Assembly: GCA_016937345.1 (NCBI GenBank)
Contig: JAFGWE010000003.1
Location: forward strand, 25,558 to 89,557
DNA length: 64,000 nt
Source of the DNA: Methanomicrobiaceae archaeon
Lineage (GTDB): Archaea; Halobacteriota; Methanomicrobia; Methanomicrobiales; Methanomicrobiaceae
Direction: 5' to 3'
Part shown: positions 46,144 to 55,289 of the stretch, piece after piece
How the letters are laid out: each line of letters begins with the position of its first letter
Position numbering within the stretch: position 1 is the first letter of the stretch
Notes under the pieces: generated by a model
What the model was told of the DNA's origin: nothing
Database searches by the model: none
The model's input: the letters and a program-made list of their open reading frames with translations, nothing else
Made by a program: the position numbers and the translations under genes

Positions 46144-47286
46144 ATGGCTGACTCAATACAGATTGGCACAATATCCGGCATACCCATAAGGCTTCACTTC
46201 ACATTTCTTCTTGTAATACCCCTCTTTGCCTTTATTATAGGCTACCAGATAGAGTATACTGTAACATTCCTTCAGAATGTCTTTGGAATATCAGATGTTG
46301 ATACGTCACTAATTACGGCAGGTTATATGCCTTATTCTCTCGGGGTTATTGTAACACTGAGTCTTTTTGCAGGAGTTTTAATCCACGAACTGTCACACTC
46401 AATTGTTGCAAAAAGCAAAGGACTGACAGTAAAAAGCATAACTCTCCTCATACTTGGAGGAATTGCCTCAATAGATGAGGGTAAGAGCCCGGACCCCAGG
46501 ATTGAACTTCCTATGGCACTTGCAGGCCCTGCTGCAAGTTTTATTATCGGTGCTGTATCATGTGCTGCGGCATACATATCATTTTCATATGTCACAAATA
46601 CCGCAGTTGCAGGACTTTTATTTTATGTATTTGGATATCTGGGATTTTTAAACATCCTTCTGTTCCTGTTTAACCTGATTCCGGCCTTTCCAATGGACGG
46701 AGGCAGGGTTTTAAGAGCTCTTCTTGCAAGAAAACTTCCAATATACCAGGCAACAAAAATCTCGGCAGATATCGGGCGTGCATTCGCAGTAATATTTGGA
46801 ATTTTAGGTGTTCTGATCCTAAGTCCGATCTTAATAATCATTGCAGTCTTCGTATACCTCGGTGCAGGCCAGGAGGCAGAGATGACAAAGTTCAACGAAC
46901 TTCTCAGGGATGTCAGAATGAGAGAAGCAATGACATCGCCTGTCATCTCAGCGGAACCTGATATGCATATAGAAGATGTCATTTCCCTTATGTATTCAAC
47001 AAAGCATCTTGGCTATCCGGTTATAGAAAGAGGAAGACTTGCCGGAATGGTTACATTAAACGACATAACAAACCTGCCCCCGATTGACCGTGATGCGATG
47101 CTTGTAAAAGACGTAATGTCAAAGGATGTTATAACCCTGCCACCGGATGCGATGCTTTCTGATGCAATGAAAATTATGTCATTGCAGAATATTGGAAGAA
47201 TACCTGTTGCAGAAAACGGAATTGTAATAGGAATTGTTACAAGAACAGACATACTCCGGTATATTGAGTTAAAAGAGATGGTTTAG
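46144..47286 (+). CDS. Site-2 protease family (M50) intramembrane metalloprotease with CBS pair
   Basis: The 380-aa protein has about six membrane helices and a C-terminal CBS pair (about 255-375). The zinc motif HELSH is near residue 81 and the third ligand lies in NLIPAFPMDGGRVLRALL near 178, so the protease is complete. CBS domains in this family are thought to let adenine nucleotides control cleavage. Substrate unknown. Single gene, divergent from the PRC-barrel gene. Confidence 0.93.
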   Translation: MADSIQIGTISGIPIRLHFTFLLVIPLFAFIIGYQIEYTVTFLQNVFGISDVDTSLITAGYMPYSLGVIVTLSLFAGVLIHELSHSIVAKSKGLTVKSITLLILGGIASIDEGKSPDPRIELPMALAGPAASFIIGAVSCAAAYISFSYVTNTAVAGLLFYVFGYLGFLNILLFLFNLIPAFPMDGGRVLRALLARKLPIYQATKISADIGRAFAVIFGILGVLILSPILIIIAVFVYLGAGQEAEMTKFNELLRDVRMREAMTSPVISAEPDMHIEDVISLMYSTKHLGYPVIERGRLAGMVTLNDITNLPPIDRDAMLVKDVMSKDVITLPPDAMLSDAMKIMSLQNIGRIPVAENGIVIGIVTRTDILRYIELKEMV

Positions 47287-47394
47287 ATAGATCTTCCCTC
47301 TATCACAGGACTATAATTTTCTTCTCAGCTTTTTAATTTTAGAATTGTTCAGATTTTGACGAAATATAAGAAGGGCTGCCCCAATATTACTTTT

Positions 47395-49044
47395 TCAGAA
47401 AGAAATGTATTCAGAGAAACCCAAACTGCCTGTTACATTTTCAAGTTCCTTTAAATTTTTAAAGGGCCTTTTTGCAATTATTTTTACAGCTGTTTTTTTC
47501 CCGACTCCGGGAAGCTTTTTTATTGCGGTATGCGGGAGGTTATTTATGAAAAGGGGGATTTCAAACCCGGTAACTGATCTAAATCCCCAGTCTGTTACAA
47601 AAGCATCAACAACTTTTCCCTCAGAGATCTCGTACGGAAATCCGACAAGTATGGGGTATGAACCAAGCTGCCTTCCAAAAGAAGTCTGTCCCGAAACCTC
47701 AGTTACAACCCCCTCAAGTATTGTTCCAAATGGAAAAACCCTCTTTAACATGGGGAGATCAAATTCTTTTCTCACTTTCTCTTTGAAAATTTTGAATCTT
47801 GTTTCATGCTGACCTATTGTGTTGTCAGAATAGGCCTTCGTATCTTCAAAAGGCATTACCTGCCTGATATTCACCCGCCTTATCAAAAGACTGGTTTTCA
47901 AAAGTGAGAGAAGGAACGATTCATTGAGATCATACGTCTTTTCAGTCTCGCCGCAAAGCCCCATAACAAAGTTGAGGCCGGGCAGAAGATGCGGCACACC
48001 ATTTTTATCACGAATTCCACCCACCTCGTTTACAATTTCAACTGCGCGCAGGATTTCATCTGGCATTGCTTTTAGGTTGTTCTCATCTATAACAACCGGA
48101 TCAGCAGACTCCATTCCAAACGCTGCAATATCCCCTGCAGTATGCCATCTGACAATACTTTCCAGAGCCTCCTTTGACTCATCAGGATGCTTTGCAATAG
48201 TTCCCGGATTTATATTATCAATATGAAGTGTTTTTAGAGAAGGTGCGGCCTCCCTTATACCGGAAAACAGGGATTCCATCTTTTCAGGAACAGGTCTCGG
48301 AAATTCTTCACCCGACACAGTACCGTATGCAAGAAGATCCGGCTGCCTTCCAAGCCTGAAATGAACCGCTCCGGAATTATAAAGTGCAGCGACTTCTTTG
48401 TGGATACCATCCTCACATCTGTACTGCGGCATTCCATAAAGATACTCGGTGCAGAATGAACAGCCTCCTTTAACCGCACGCGAACAGCCCCTTGCGGTCT
48501 CAAGTTCGCAGATAACATTTGGAAACTTAGGGTGCTGTTTTATGATCCCGCTTCCCAAAACACTCCGCCGGTCAATTTTATCATAGCTAAAATCACCATA
48601 GGAATTCCCGGATTTTAAAACAGAGTTAAGGGCAGATGACACCTCTCCTTTAAGAATATAATCATATACTGAATAAGCCTGCTTTTCAGCAATATTCCCC
48701 CCTCCGGAGGCGCTTCCAAATATCACAGGCCCCCCAAGACATTTCAGGGGATTTTTCAGACTGCTTCCAATCTGAAATATTTCATTTGAACTGGCAGGCG
48801 TTCCCCCAAGATATTTGCCGGGGACTGTTACTCCGGCGATAAACACAAAAAGATCTGACTTTTCAATATCAATTAAAAGTGAGGGGGTTTTACGCAGCTG
48901 ATCTATTGTTGCATACCTTACTTCAAAACCGTTCTCAATGCAAACTCCGGCACAGTACCTCACATAAGGCGAGATGTAAGGAGATACTCCCAGACATGCC
49001 GGTTCATCGACATAGCCATCCAGTATGAAGGCTTCAGAGGTCAT
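47395..49044 (-). CDS. Radical SAM protein with C-terminal helix-hairpin-helix (COG1031)
   Basis: The 549-aa protein is an archaeal radical SAM enzyme with an N-terminal Rossmann-like region (about 1-150), the core, a TRAM-like segment (about 430-495) and a C-terminal HhH motif (LPGVGKKTAVKII near 518). The cluster cysteines are C187, C195 and C198, spaced C-x7-C-x2-C in place of the usual C-x3-C-x2-C; the wider spacing fits this family as I remember it. TRAM and HhH suggest a nucleic-acid substrate such as tRNA. ATG 49044 overlaps mptE by 11 bases. Confidence 0.85.
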   Translation of the reverse strand: MTSEAFILDGYVDEPACLGVSPYISPYVRYCAGVCIENGFEVRYATIDQLRKTPSLLIDIEKSDLFVFIAGVTVPGKYLGGTPASSNEIFQIGSSLKNPLKCLGGPVIFGSASGGGNIAEKQAYSVYDYILKGEVSSALNSVLKSGNSYGDFSYDKIDRRSVLGSGIIKQHPKFPNVICELETARGCSRAVKGGCSFCTEYLYGMPQYRCEDGIHKEVAALYNSGAVHFRLGRQPDLLAYGTVSGEEFPRPVPEKMESLFSGIREAAPSLKTLHIDNINPGTIAKHPDESKEALESIVRWHTAGDIAAFGMESADPVVIDENNLKAMPDEILRAVEIVNEVGGIRDKNGVPHLLPGLNFVMGLCGETEKTYDLNESFLLSLLKTSLLIRRVNIRQVMPFEDTKAYSDNTIGQHETRFKIFKEKVRKEFDLPMLKRVFPFGTILEGVVTEVSGQTSFGRQLGSYPILVGFPYEISEGKVVDAFVTDWGFRSVTGFEIPLFINNLPHTAIKKLPGVGKKTAVKIIAKRPFKNLKELENVTGSLGFSEYISF

Positions 49045-49654
49045 ATCCCAATATACCCAGAAGTTCTCTTGCAATCATAAGTTTGCCATGTTTCATAGGA
49101 TTAACAGAAATATCTCCGAGATCAAAACCTGCAAACAATACTTCCTCTGCCCCCATCTCAAGGGCGGTAAAAACCGCACGATCTCCGTCTGTAAACCCGC
49201 CGAAATTATATACACCATCAAATGGTCTGCTCTGGGTTGTAAGAACAACAGGGCCTTTAAAGCGCGGAATCCAGTTCTTTAAAAGAGGGATATTGTCACC
49301 ATGGGCATGAACAACCATTATTGTTCCTTCAGAACTCATCTCCGAAAAGCTGTCCTCACAGCCGTCAAGATCTGTTGATACAATATCCGGCTTCACACCT
49401 TTTTTATAAAGATAATCAGCGGCGGCATCAGCGGCAAAGACAACTCCCTGAATTAAATCAGTCTCATCTTTTAGAGAGGGAGCATTTCCGCAGACTGTGA
49501 CTTTTTTTCCAGAACATGCAGCTTTTAAAAGAGCCAGGTCATCTTTATCAGTAAGAGTGCGGGCATATTCTGCCGCACGCTCATCATCCTCCCTTTCAAA
49601 ACCAAAAAGAAGGAGAATTTTCTGATAATGTGGTTCCCATTCCTCAAACTTCAT
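49034..49654 (-). CDS. mptE: 6-hydroxymethyl-7,8-dihydropterin pyrophosphokinase MptE
   Basis: MptE (DUF115 family) activates 6-hydroxymethyl-dihydropterin with ATP in the synthesis of tetrahydromethanopterin, the one-carbon carrier of methanogens. The 206-aa protein shows VCGNAPSLKDE, FAADAAADYL, STDLDGCEDSF and HAHGDN, all family hallmarks. I start at ATG 49654 (M-K-F-E-E-W), 12 codons inside a longer frame that would overlap the upstream gene further. It overlaps genes on both sides by 11 bases and is strong evidence of a methanogen-type metabolism. Confidence 0.93.
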   Translation of the reverse strand: MKFEEWEPHYQKILLLFGFEREDDERAAEYARTLTDKDDLALLKAACSGKKVTVCGNAPSLKDETDLIQGVVFAADAAADYLYKKGVKPDIVSTDLDGCEDSFSEMSSEGTIMVVHAHGDNIPLLKNWIPRFKGPVVLTTQSRPFDGVYNFGGFTDGDRAVFTALEMGAEEVLFAGFDLGDISVNPMKHGKLMIARELLGILGYDL

Positions 49655-51122
49655 TCTGCTCTTCTTTTCCAAGACCGACAATGTTTGCAAACCGCTTTAG
49701 TATGGGATCAATTACAAGTAAAAGAAGTTCTTCCTTATTTTTTACAAGGGAGAAAGAATTAAGAGGTATTCTTGCCGCGGCCATATGTGCATGACCTCCG
49801 GCCTCACCTATACCCTCAAATGCCTCCTTCATCACATTGCCGACATGCATCCTTATGTCCTTATTGCGTGCTGAAATTGTAATAAAATCCTCACCAATAC
49901 CATATGCAACAGCAGTGTTTATCCCTTCAAGCTGAATTAAAAGATCCGCAGCCTGTGGAATTATATCCCTGTTCTTTACATAGCCCACGTTTGTGAAGAG
50001 ATAGCCGTTCTGAACTTTTCTGTTTTTTATTGCATCACCAAGAGCATCAACCGTCTCAATTGACATTGAGGGTGATGTTATTTTGTCCAGAAGTTCAGTG
50101 TCAGTTAAAGGCAGAAGAAACGCAGCATAGTTAAGATCCTGAGGAGTTATATTACGTGAAAAATCTCTGGTGTCGGCACGGATACCATATAAAAGAGCTG
50201 TTGCGACCTTCTGGTCAACAGATATGTCCAGCTCCTGGAGATACTGTGTCATAATACTCGCAGTTGCACCAACACCGGGTCTGATATCAACAAAACGAAC
50301 AGATCTGATATCCTCATCAGCTGCCTTGTGATGATCAATTATGATATCAACCTTCATTCCTGCCGGGAGGAAGTTGTTTGAACCCGGGGATGATGAGTCA
50401 ACAAGTGCCATATAATCACATCCCTCAACGGTCTCATCGATCATCTCTGCTGTAATTTTCTGAAGCTGTATATCAAGGAGAGTTACAAATGCTCTGTTTT
50501 CCTGGTGCCCTATCTTGCCGTCATATAATATTTTACAATCCAGTTTGCCGCCGCTTGCCTCTTTTCCTATTGCGCAAAGTGCCATTGCACTCGATATTGC
50601 ATCAGGATCCGGATTTGTATGAAGCACAATTCCAAGTGTACCTTCACATTCTGAAAGAAAATGATAGAGTTTCCTTACTAATCTGGAAGAATGCAGCCGC
50701 CTTATATGGTGAACCGCCGTCTTTGCAAAAACTTCCTGCGGATATAAAGCAATGTCAGCACCGGCCTGTTCAAGAAGGGAAAGGCTCAGCCGGTCTATTG
50801 CACGGGCAATCACATATGCAGCAGGGTAAAGTTCCTTTACTTTTTTTACCGCCTCGAGATTTGCATTCTTGTCACTTGAGAGAACAAAAACAACCTCAGG
50901 TACGGGAAGACCTTCCAGGAGGGCAGGGTCAGTTATATCCCTTGCAATTGCCTCGTAATTTTGATCTCTTAGATCATCAACACGTTTCTTATCACTATCT
51001 ATTACAATCACATTGTCAGTATCATGGACAAGCTCTTCTACAACATTGTAGCCGATGCTTCCGCATCCCAAAACCATGTACTTCACTTTATCCGACGATC
51101 CATTCGGCAGGCTATCAGGCAT
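49644..51122 (-). CDS. RCK-N plus DHH/DHHA1 phosphoesterase
   Basis: The 492-aa protein joins an N-terminal RCK/TrkA-N nucleotide-binding domain (about 10-130; VLGCGSIGYNV, VIDSDKKRVDDL) with a DHH phosphoesterase (about 155-320; TNPDPDAISSA, ALVDSS, IDHHKA) and DHHA1 (about 340-480; GGHAHMAAARIP). DHH-DHHA1 enzymes hydrolyse small nucleotides such as cyclic di-AMP, pApA or nanoRNA. The RCK domain could sense NAD(H) or nucleotides. Substrate not known. The start ATG 51122 has no close Shine-Dalgarno site. First gene of the unit with mptE and the HhH radical SAM gene. Confidence 0.87.
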   Translation of the reverse strand: MPDSLPNGSSDKVKYMVLGCGSIGYNVVEELVHDTDNVIVIDSDKKRVDDLRDQNYEAIARDITDPALLEGLPVPEVVFVLSSDKNANLEAVKKVKELYPAAYVIARAIDRLSLSLLEQAGADIALYPQEVFAKTAVHHIRRLHSSRLVRKLYHFLSECEGTLGIVLHTNPDPDAISSAMALCAIGKEASGGKLDCKILYDGKIGHQENRAFVTLLDIQLQKITAEMIDETVEGCDYMALVDSSSPGSNNFLPAGMKVDIIIDHHKAADEDIRSVRFVDIRPGVGATASIMTQYLQELDISVDQKVATALLYGIRADTRDFSRNITPQDLNYAAFLLPLTDTELLDKITSPSMSIETVDALGDAIKNRKVQNGYLFTNVGYVKNRDIIPQAADLLIQLEGINTAVAYGIGEDFITISARNKDIRMHVGNVMKEAFEGIGEAGGHAHMAAARIPLNSFSLVKNKEELLLLVIDPILKRFANIVGLGKEEQNEV

Positions 51123-51209
51123 CTACTATTACGTTATCTCTTATCAGTATTTAGACAATTTCCGAAATCTTTATCTAAATATAGGTGACACTAATCTAGG
51201 CACAACAAT
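51123..51209. promoter_or_regulatory. Promoter region of tRNA-Lys and of the DHH gene
   Basis: On the plus strand TAAATATA (51176-51183) is centred about 30 bases before the mature tRNA 5' end, a fitting distance for a TATA box with a short 5' leader. The leftward DHH gene has its promoter in the same 87 bases. Confidence 0.5.
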
Positions 51210-51283
51210 GGGCCTGTAGCTTAGTCAGGCAGAGCGACGGACTCTTAATCCGTAGGCCAGGGGTTCAAATCCCTTCAGGCCCG
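51210..51283 (+). tRNA. tRNA-Lys (anticodon CTT)
   Basis: The 74-base sequence folds as a cloverleaf: acceptor stem GGGCCTG/CAGGCCC (7 pairs, discriminator G at 51283), D arm, anticodon stem ACGGA/TCCGT with loop CTCTTAA, and T arm CAGGGGTTCAAATCCCTT. The anticodon CTT is at 51244-51246, reading AAG (lysine). No intron; CCA is not encoded. A T-run follows. Confidence 0.96.
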
Positions 51284-51301
51284 TTTTGCATTTTTTTTTC
51301 G
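51284..51301 (+). terminator. Poly-T terminator after tRNA-Lys
   Basis: Directly after the tRNA there are TTTT and a run of nine or more T with little else, the usual archaeal termination signal. Confidence 0.55.
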
Positions 51302-51419
51302 AATTTTAAAAAAAGATTCTTTTTGCTTTAAAATATAATTTATATCATGCGGACTTTCCTGTATGCGCCTTCTGCAACCGGAAAAAGGTTATACAAGATC
51401 TGTTTTTTTTAAGAAGTAT

Positions 51420-52313
51420 CTATCTTCCAATCTTCACAAGCATCTCTTCAAGACTTGGATAATGTGACTCTATTTTTCTTACACGACCTCCGGATGAAGA
51501 GATTACAGCAGTAAGTTCATTTAATGAGTCCACGTCATCAACTTTTGCAGACAGAACGCCAGCTGACTCTTCATAATCATGCAATAATCCTGAAAGTGCA
51601 CTTCTGTCTTCAAGGACAAATTCGACATCATAAAAAACAGAACCAAACTCTTCCCTGAGTTCGTCCATTGTTCCAAAAGCAACCTCTCTCCCCCTTTGCA
51701 GGATCATAACCCTGTCACATAGCTCTTCAACCTGATAGAGATTGTGTGCGCTTAAAAGAATGGTTTTTTTCCTTTCCGATCTTATTGTCCGCAGAAATTC
51801 ACTGATATATCTGGAAGTCATCGGGTCAAGACCTGATGTAGGCTCATCATACACAAGATAATCCGGATCATGAATGAGCGAGCGTGCAATTGCAACCTTT
51901 CTCTTCATTCCTTTTGATAATTCTCCGATTTTTTTCTTTCCGGCATCAAGATCAAGTTCTTTTAAAAGCTCCCTGCTCTTCCTTCCGATATCAGCCTGCT
52001 TCATACCATATATTTCGCCAAAAAAAGAGAGATACCCCTCAACAGTCATATTTTCATAAAGCCTTGACTCTTCAGGCAGATAACCAAGGGTTGATTTCAG
52101 AGAATCAGGGTCTTTTACAGCGTCAATATCACCGACAAAAAGCTCTCCGGATGTGGGTGCAACAAGTCCGGACATTATCTTTAAAAGTGTAGTTTTTCCG
52201 GCACCGTTATGCCCGATAATTCCAAAAATTCCCGAGTCCTCAAGATCAAAACTGATCTCGTCCAAAGCGCGGAAACCGTCATAATCCTTAACTATTGAAC
52301 GGGCATGTATCAT
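51420..52313 (-). CDS. ABC transporter ATP-binding protein (CcmA/NatA type)
   Basis: The 297-aa ATPase has Walker A GHNGAGKTT (near 34-42), Q-loop region, the signature LSKGMKRK (near 131) and Walker B YLVYDEPTSGLD (near 152), and a C-terminal accessory domain. It belongs to the exporter class that pairs with ABC-2 permeases. Two such permeases are encoded divergently to the right, across a 90-base promoter region with two palindromes, and most likely form the complex with it. Cargo unknown. Confidence 0.92.
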   Translation of the reverse strand: MIHARSIVKDYDGFRALDEISFDLEDSGIFGIIGHNGAGKTTLLKIMSGLVAPTSGELFVGDIDAVKDPDSLKSTLGYLPEESRLYENMTVEGYLSFFGEIYGMKQADIGRKSRELLKELDLDAGKKKIGELSKGMKRKVAIARSLIHDPDYLVYDEPTSGLDPMTSRYISEFLRTIRSERKKTILLSAHNLYQVEELCDRVMILQRGREVAFGTMDELREEFGSVFYDVEFVLEDRSALSGLLHDYEESAGVLSAKVDDVDSLNELTAVISSSGGRVRKIESHYPSLEEMLVKIGR

Positions 52314-52403
52314 AATCCTTCAGGGATACCTATCATCAGAGCATCAGATAAATCTTATTATAAGATTAATTCAAATTGAATCAAACAGAGAACTATAACC
52401 AAA
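52314..52403. promoter_or_regulatory. Divergent ABC promoter with two adjacent perfect palindromes
   Basis: AATCTTAT-T-ATAAGATT at 52351-52367 and ATTCAA-A-TTGAAT at 52369-52381 are separated by one base. The first overlaps the TATA-like ATTATAAG expected for the rightward permease operon. Two side-by-side operators in the promoter shared by ATPase and permeases suggest that one regulator controls the whole exporter. No regulator gene is adjacent. Confidence 0.55.
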
Positions 52404-54212
52404 ATGACAGGTGCAATACATCAGATTAAAACCATTGCAAAGTGGGAGATCAAACGCTTTGCAGGGACAATGAGCGGAGAAGTACTCCCGATAGCCATAG
52501 TCCTATTTATAGGACTGATTATTGCATCAGGATTTGCCCAGCAGAGCGGAATCCATCTCCAGGATGATATTTTTACAATAGGAACAGATACGGATGCTGT
52601 TGTATCCATAACATCAGGAGATAACAGATTCTCAGCCTATAAAATCCCGCAGGGATTTGTTCCAAAAGAAGGCGATTTTGATCTGGTTATTATTCAGGGT
52701 GTTGTCTATGCATCCACCTCTGATAAAAGTCAGGCGGCACTGACCGCATTTGACAGAGATTATTCCAGATATATAGTGTATGTATACAACAGAGAAAAGG
52801 ACTTATATGCTGCATATCCTGTCTGGATTGAAGAACAATACATAGTAAGCAATATTGACTTTGTTGCAACACAAAGCGGCCAGATGGCTTTTGCACCCCC
52901 TGATCCGCGGGTGAGTCCCGTTCCTGAATATGGATATTCCAAAATACCCACTCCTTCCAGTCAGATGGGTATCTCAGCAGAAGAGTTAAGAAAAGAGCTG
53001 ATATCAGGTGAAAATACAGATTCGGGTGTTGAAAGATATACAGATGTTTTATCATCATCAGATACAGAATTAAAATTTAAAACTCCTGCCCAGCTTTCAC
53101 CATCACTTCCATTTGACTCAATAATACTGGTATTCGTCTTCATATTTCCGCTCTATTTCACTTCCCAGTTTTTTATGATGAGCATCATGAATGAAAGAAT
53201 TGAAAGAAATGGAGAAGCACTTCTTTCAGCCCCAATAAAACCATATGTAATAATAATAGGCAAGGGTCTCCCGTATTTTCTGATGATGCTTGCAATAGCA
53301 ACAATGCTCACCGTCTTAATAGAGGGCACTATTTTTATCCTATTCCCAATATTTCCGGTTATACTCTTCTTTTTATCCAGTGCGCTTCTTATAGGTATGA
53401 TCTCAAGAAGCTTCAAGGAGCTCTCATTTATATCAATATTTTTCTCAACAGTTGCCACATCATATCTTTTTTTTCCAAGTATCTTTGCAAATATTCACGT
53501 TATAAGCATGATATCGCCTCTCACTCTCGTCATATACCAGATTCAGGGGGAATCATTTACCTTTTATGACTATATCTACTCAACATCGCTTTTCTTTTTG
53601 ACAAGCGCCGTAATATTCTACCTTGCGGCCAGAAATTTCAATGAAGAGCGGCTTTTTAACTATCACAAATTAATGCCGAGGATGATGGAGTTTATCGAGT
53701 CGGTTATATCAAAAAAGTGGACAAATATCTCATTATTCGGTATAAGCATATGCACAATTCCCTTTGTGTTTATGGCACAGCTGATGCTTCTTGTACTTTT
53801 ATTCAATTTACCTATGCCATATTCGGTGATATTTCTCCTTTTTTTTGCCGCTTTTATAGAAGAGTTTGCAAAGTCTGTCGGGATATATACGCTGATCTGC
53901 AAAAGACCGCATTACCTTACATGGAAAAATGTTGTCATTGGTTCATTTGCAGTTGCCCTTGGTTTTCTGACCGGTGAGAAACTCCTGTTGTTTGCAACAC
54001 TTGCAGAAATATCGGATTCCATATTCGGAGCAGTTCTTTTTGCAAGTCTTCAGGTGCTCTGGCTCCCCTTATCCTTACATTTCATCGGAATTCTGACAAC
54101 AGCCACAGTCTTAAAAGCCGGTGGCAGAAGATTATATGTCCCTGCACTTATCCTCTCAACAATTGTGCACAGCCTGTATAACCTGTATTTTATTCTTGGA
54201 TGGAGCGGCTAA
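52404..54212 (+). CDS. ABC-2 type permease fused to a PrsW-like intramembrane protease domain
   Basis: This 602-aa protein has an ABC-2 permease half (about 1-415): one N-terminal helix, a large outer domain (about 40-235) and five further helices. The C-terminal half (about 430-602) has more helices with all four PrsW-like motifs in order: EEFAK at 487-491, GFLTGE at 520-525, a histidine at 559 (LHFIG) and HSLYN at 589-593. PrsW proteins are membrane proteases related to CPBP/CAAX-type enzymes. The start ATG 52404 follows an AT-rich leader. A second permease follows 3 bases after the stop. The fusion may process the cargo or a partner; this is inference. Confidence 0.83.
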   Translation: MTGAIHQIKTIAKWEIKRFAGTMSGEVLPIAIVLFIGLIIASGFAQQSGIHLQDDIFTIGTDTDAVVSITSGDNRFSAYKIPQGFVPKEGDFDLVIIQGVVYASTSDKSQAALTAFDRDYSRYIVYVYNREKDLYAAYPVWIEEQYIVSNIDFVATQSGQMAFAPPDPRVSPVPEYGYSKIPTPSSQMGISAEELRKELISGENTDSGVERYTDVLSSSDTELKFKTPAQLSPSLPFDSIILVFVFIFPLYFTSQFFMMSIMNERIERNGEALLSAPIKPYVIIIGKGLPYFLMMLAIATMLTVLIEGTIFILFPIFPVILFFLSSALLIGMISRSFKELSFISIFFSTVATSYLFFPSIFANIHVISMISPLTLVIYQIQGESFTFYDYIYSTSLFFLTSAVIFYLAARNFNEERLFNYHKLMPRMMEFIESVISKKWTNISLFGISICTIPFVFMAQLMLLVLLFNLPMPYSVIFLLFFAAFIEEFAKSVGIYTLICKRPHYLTWKNVVIGSFAVALGFLTGEKLLLFATLAEISDSIFGAVLFASLQVLWLPLSLHFIGILTTATVLKAGGRRLYVPALILSTIVHSLYNLYFILGWSG

Positions 54213-54215
54213 AGA

Positions 54216-55289
54216 ATGAATCCGAAAAATTGCTTTATTATTGCCAGAAAAGAGCTTAGAAGCCTTTCAAGCGAGAAAACAATCATTCTTGCAATAGTTC
54301 TCCAGCTTTTTATTGCAATGTTCTCATCATTTCTGCTGGTTGGCCTTGCATCAATGTACAATCCTGATTCACTCAGCCAGTATTCAAACATCAGGTATCC
54401 AGTGGGATATGCAGGTGAATCTTCGGATTTTGCAGGATACCTGAAAGAAAGCAGGGATTTTGTTGTTTATGATATGGATCTTTCAACAGCAGTTGCCGCA
54501 CTAAAAGAGAGAAAGCTTTCAGCAGTCATATGGGCTTCAGACATTGCACCGGACTCATATTACCCTGTTAAAATTACACTTTACACAATACAGAATGACA
54601 TTCAGGCAAGCATAGTGGGCGTTAAGCTAAAAGCAATTATGCTTGAATACGAAGACAAACTAAGGGAGATTAGAGGCGAGAGGCTCACACAGACTCCTGT
54701 TGACATAATTATTCCGCCAACAAATCCGTCAAGTGATTTTTATGAGTTTGTATACGGCCTTTTAATCCCCCTTCTTGTATTCATGCCGGCGATAATTTCA
54801 GGTGCCCTGATAATAGACTTGATAACCGAGGAATACCAGCAGAATACTCTTGAGACTCTTATGTCAACTCCTGTCAGTTTTGCTGATATGATATGGGGGA
54901 AAATAGCCGCATGCTTTATTCTTGTTCCTCTTCAGGCAGCAGGATGGCTGATTCTGTTAATGGTCAACGGAATTGCAATTTCAGGATCAATTCCGATTAT
55001 ACTTCATGTATCGGCAGCCTCACTGGCTTTGATTTTAATAGGTGCACTATGCGCCCTTAAATATCGTGAACGGACAAATGCACAGTTTATCTTTTCGGCT
55101 GCAGTTGTTGTAGTAATACTTGTCTTCCTTGCATTCCCAATGAACACTGCAAACATCATAGTAAAGCTTTCTATAGACTCAGCCGGACCTGAAAACTGGA
55201 TGATTCTGCTATTTATGATCTCAGCGGCAGCACTTCTTTCTTATTTTGTTACATATTATGCAAAGAGAGTTGAGCAGAAGTTTGTTTAA
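54216..55289 (+). CDS. ABC-2 type permease (NatB-like)
   Basis: The 357-aa protein has the standard layout: one N-terminal helix (about 20-42), an outer domain (about 43-170) and a block of about five to six helices, with the family motif DLITEEYQQNTLETLMSTPVS broken over two helices (EE near 206). It makes the second transmembrane half of the exporter together with the preceding permease-protease fusion and the divergent ATPase. GGAG is 8 bases before ATG 54216, inside the previous gene. Confidence 0.88.
   Translation: MNPKNCFIIARKELRSLSSEKTIILAIVLQLFIAMFSSFLLVGLASMYNPDSLSQYSNIRYPVGYAGESSDFAGYLKESRDFVVYDMDLSTAVAALKERKLSAVIWASDIAPDSYYPVKITLYTIQNDIQASIVGVKLKAIMLEYEDKLREIRGERLTQTPVDIIIPPTNPSSDFYEFVYGLLIPLLVFMPAIISGALIIDLITEEYQQNTLETLMSTPVSFADMIWGKIAACFILVPLQAAGWLILLMVNGIAISGSIPIILHVSAASLALILIGALCALKYRERTNAQFIFSAAVVVVILVFLAFPMNTANIIVKLSIDSAGPENWMILLFMISAAALLSYFVTYYAKRVEQKFV

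Noticed and set aside
49083..49310. Plus-strand frames opposite mptE and the HhH radical SAM gene
   Set aside because: Shadows of well-supported genes on the other strand, without ribosome sites.
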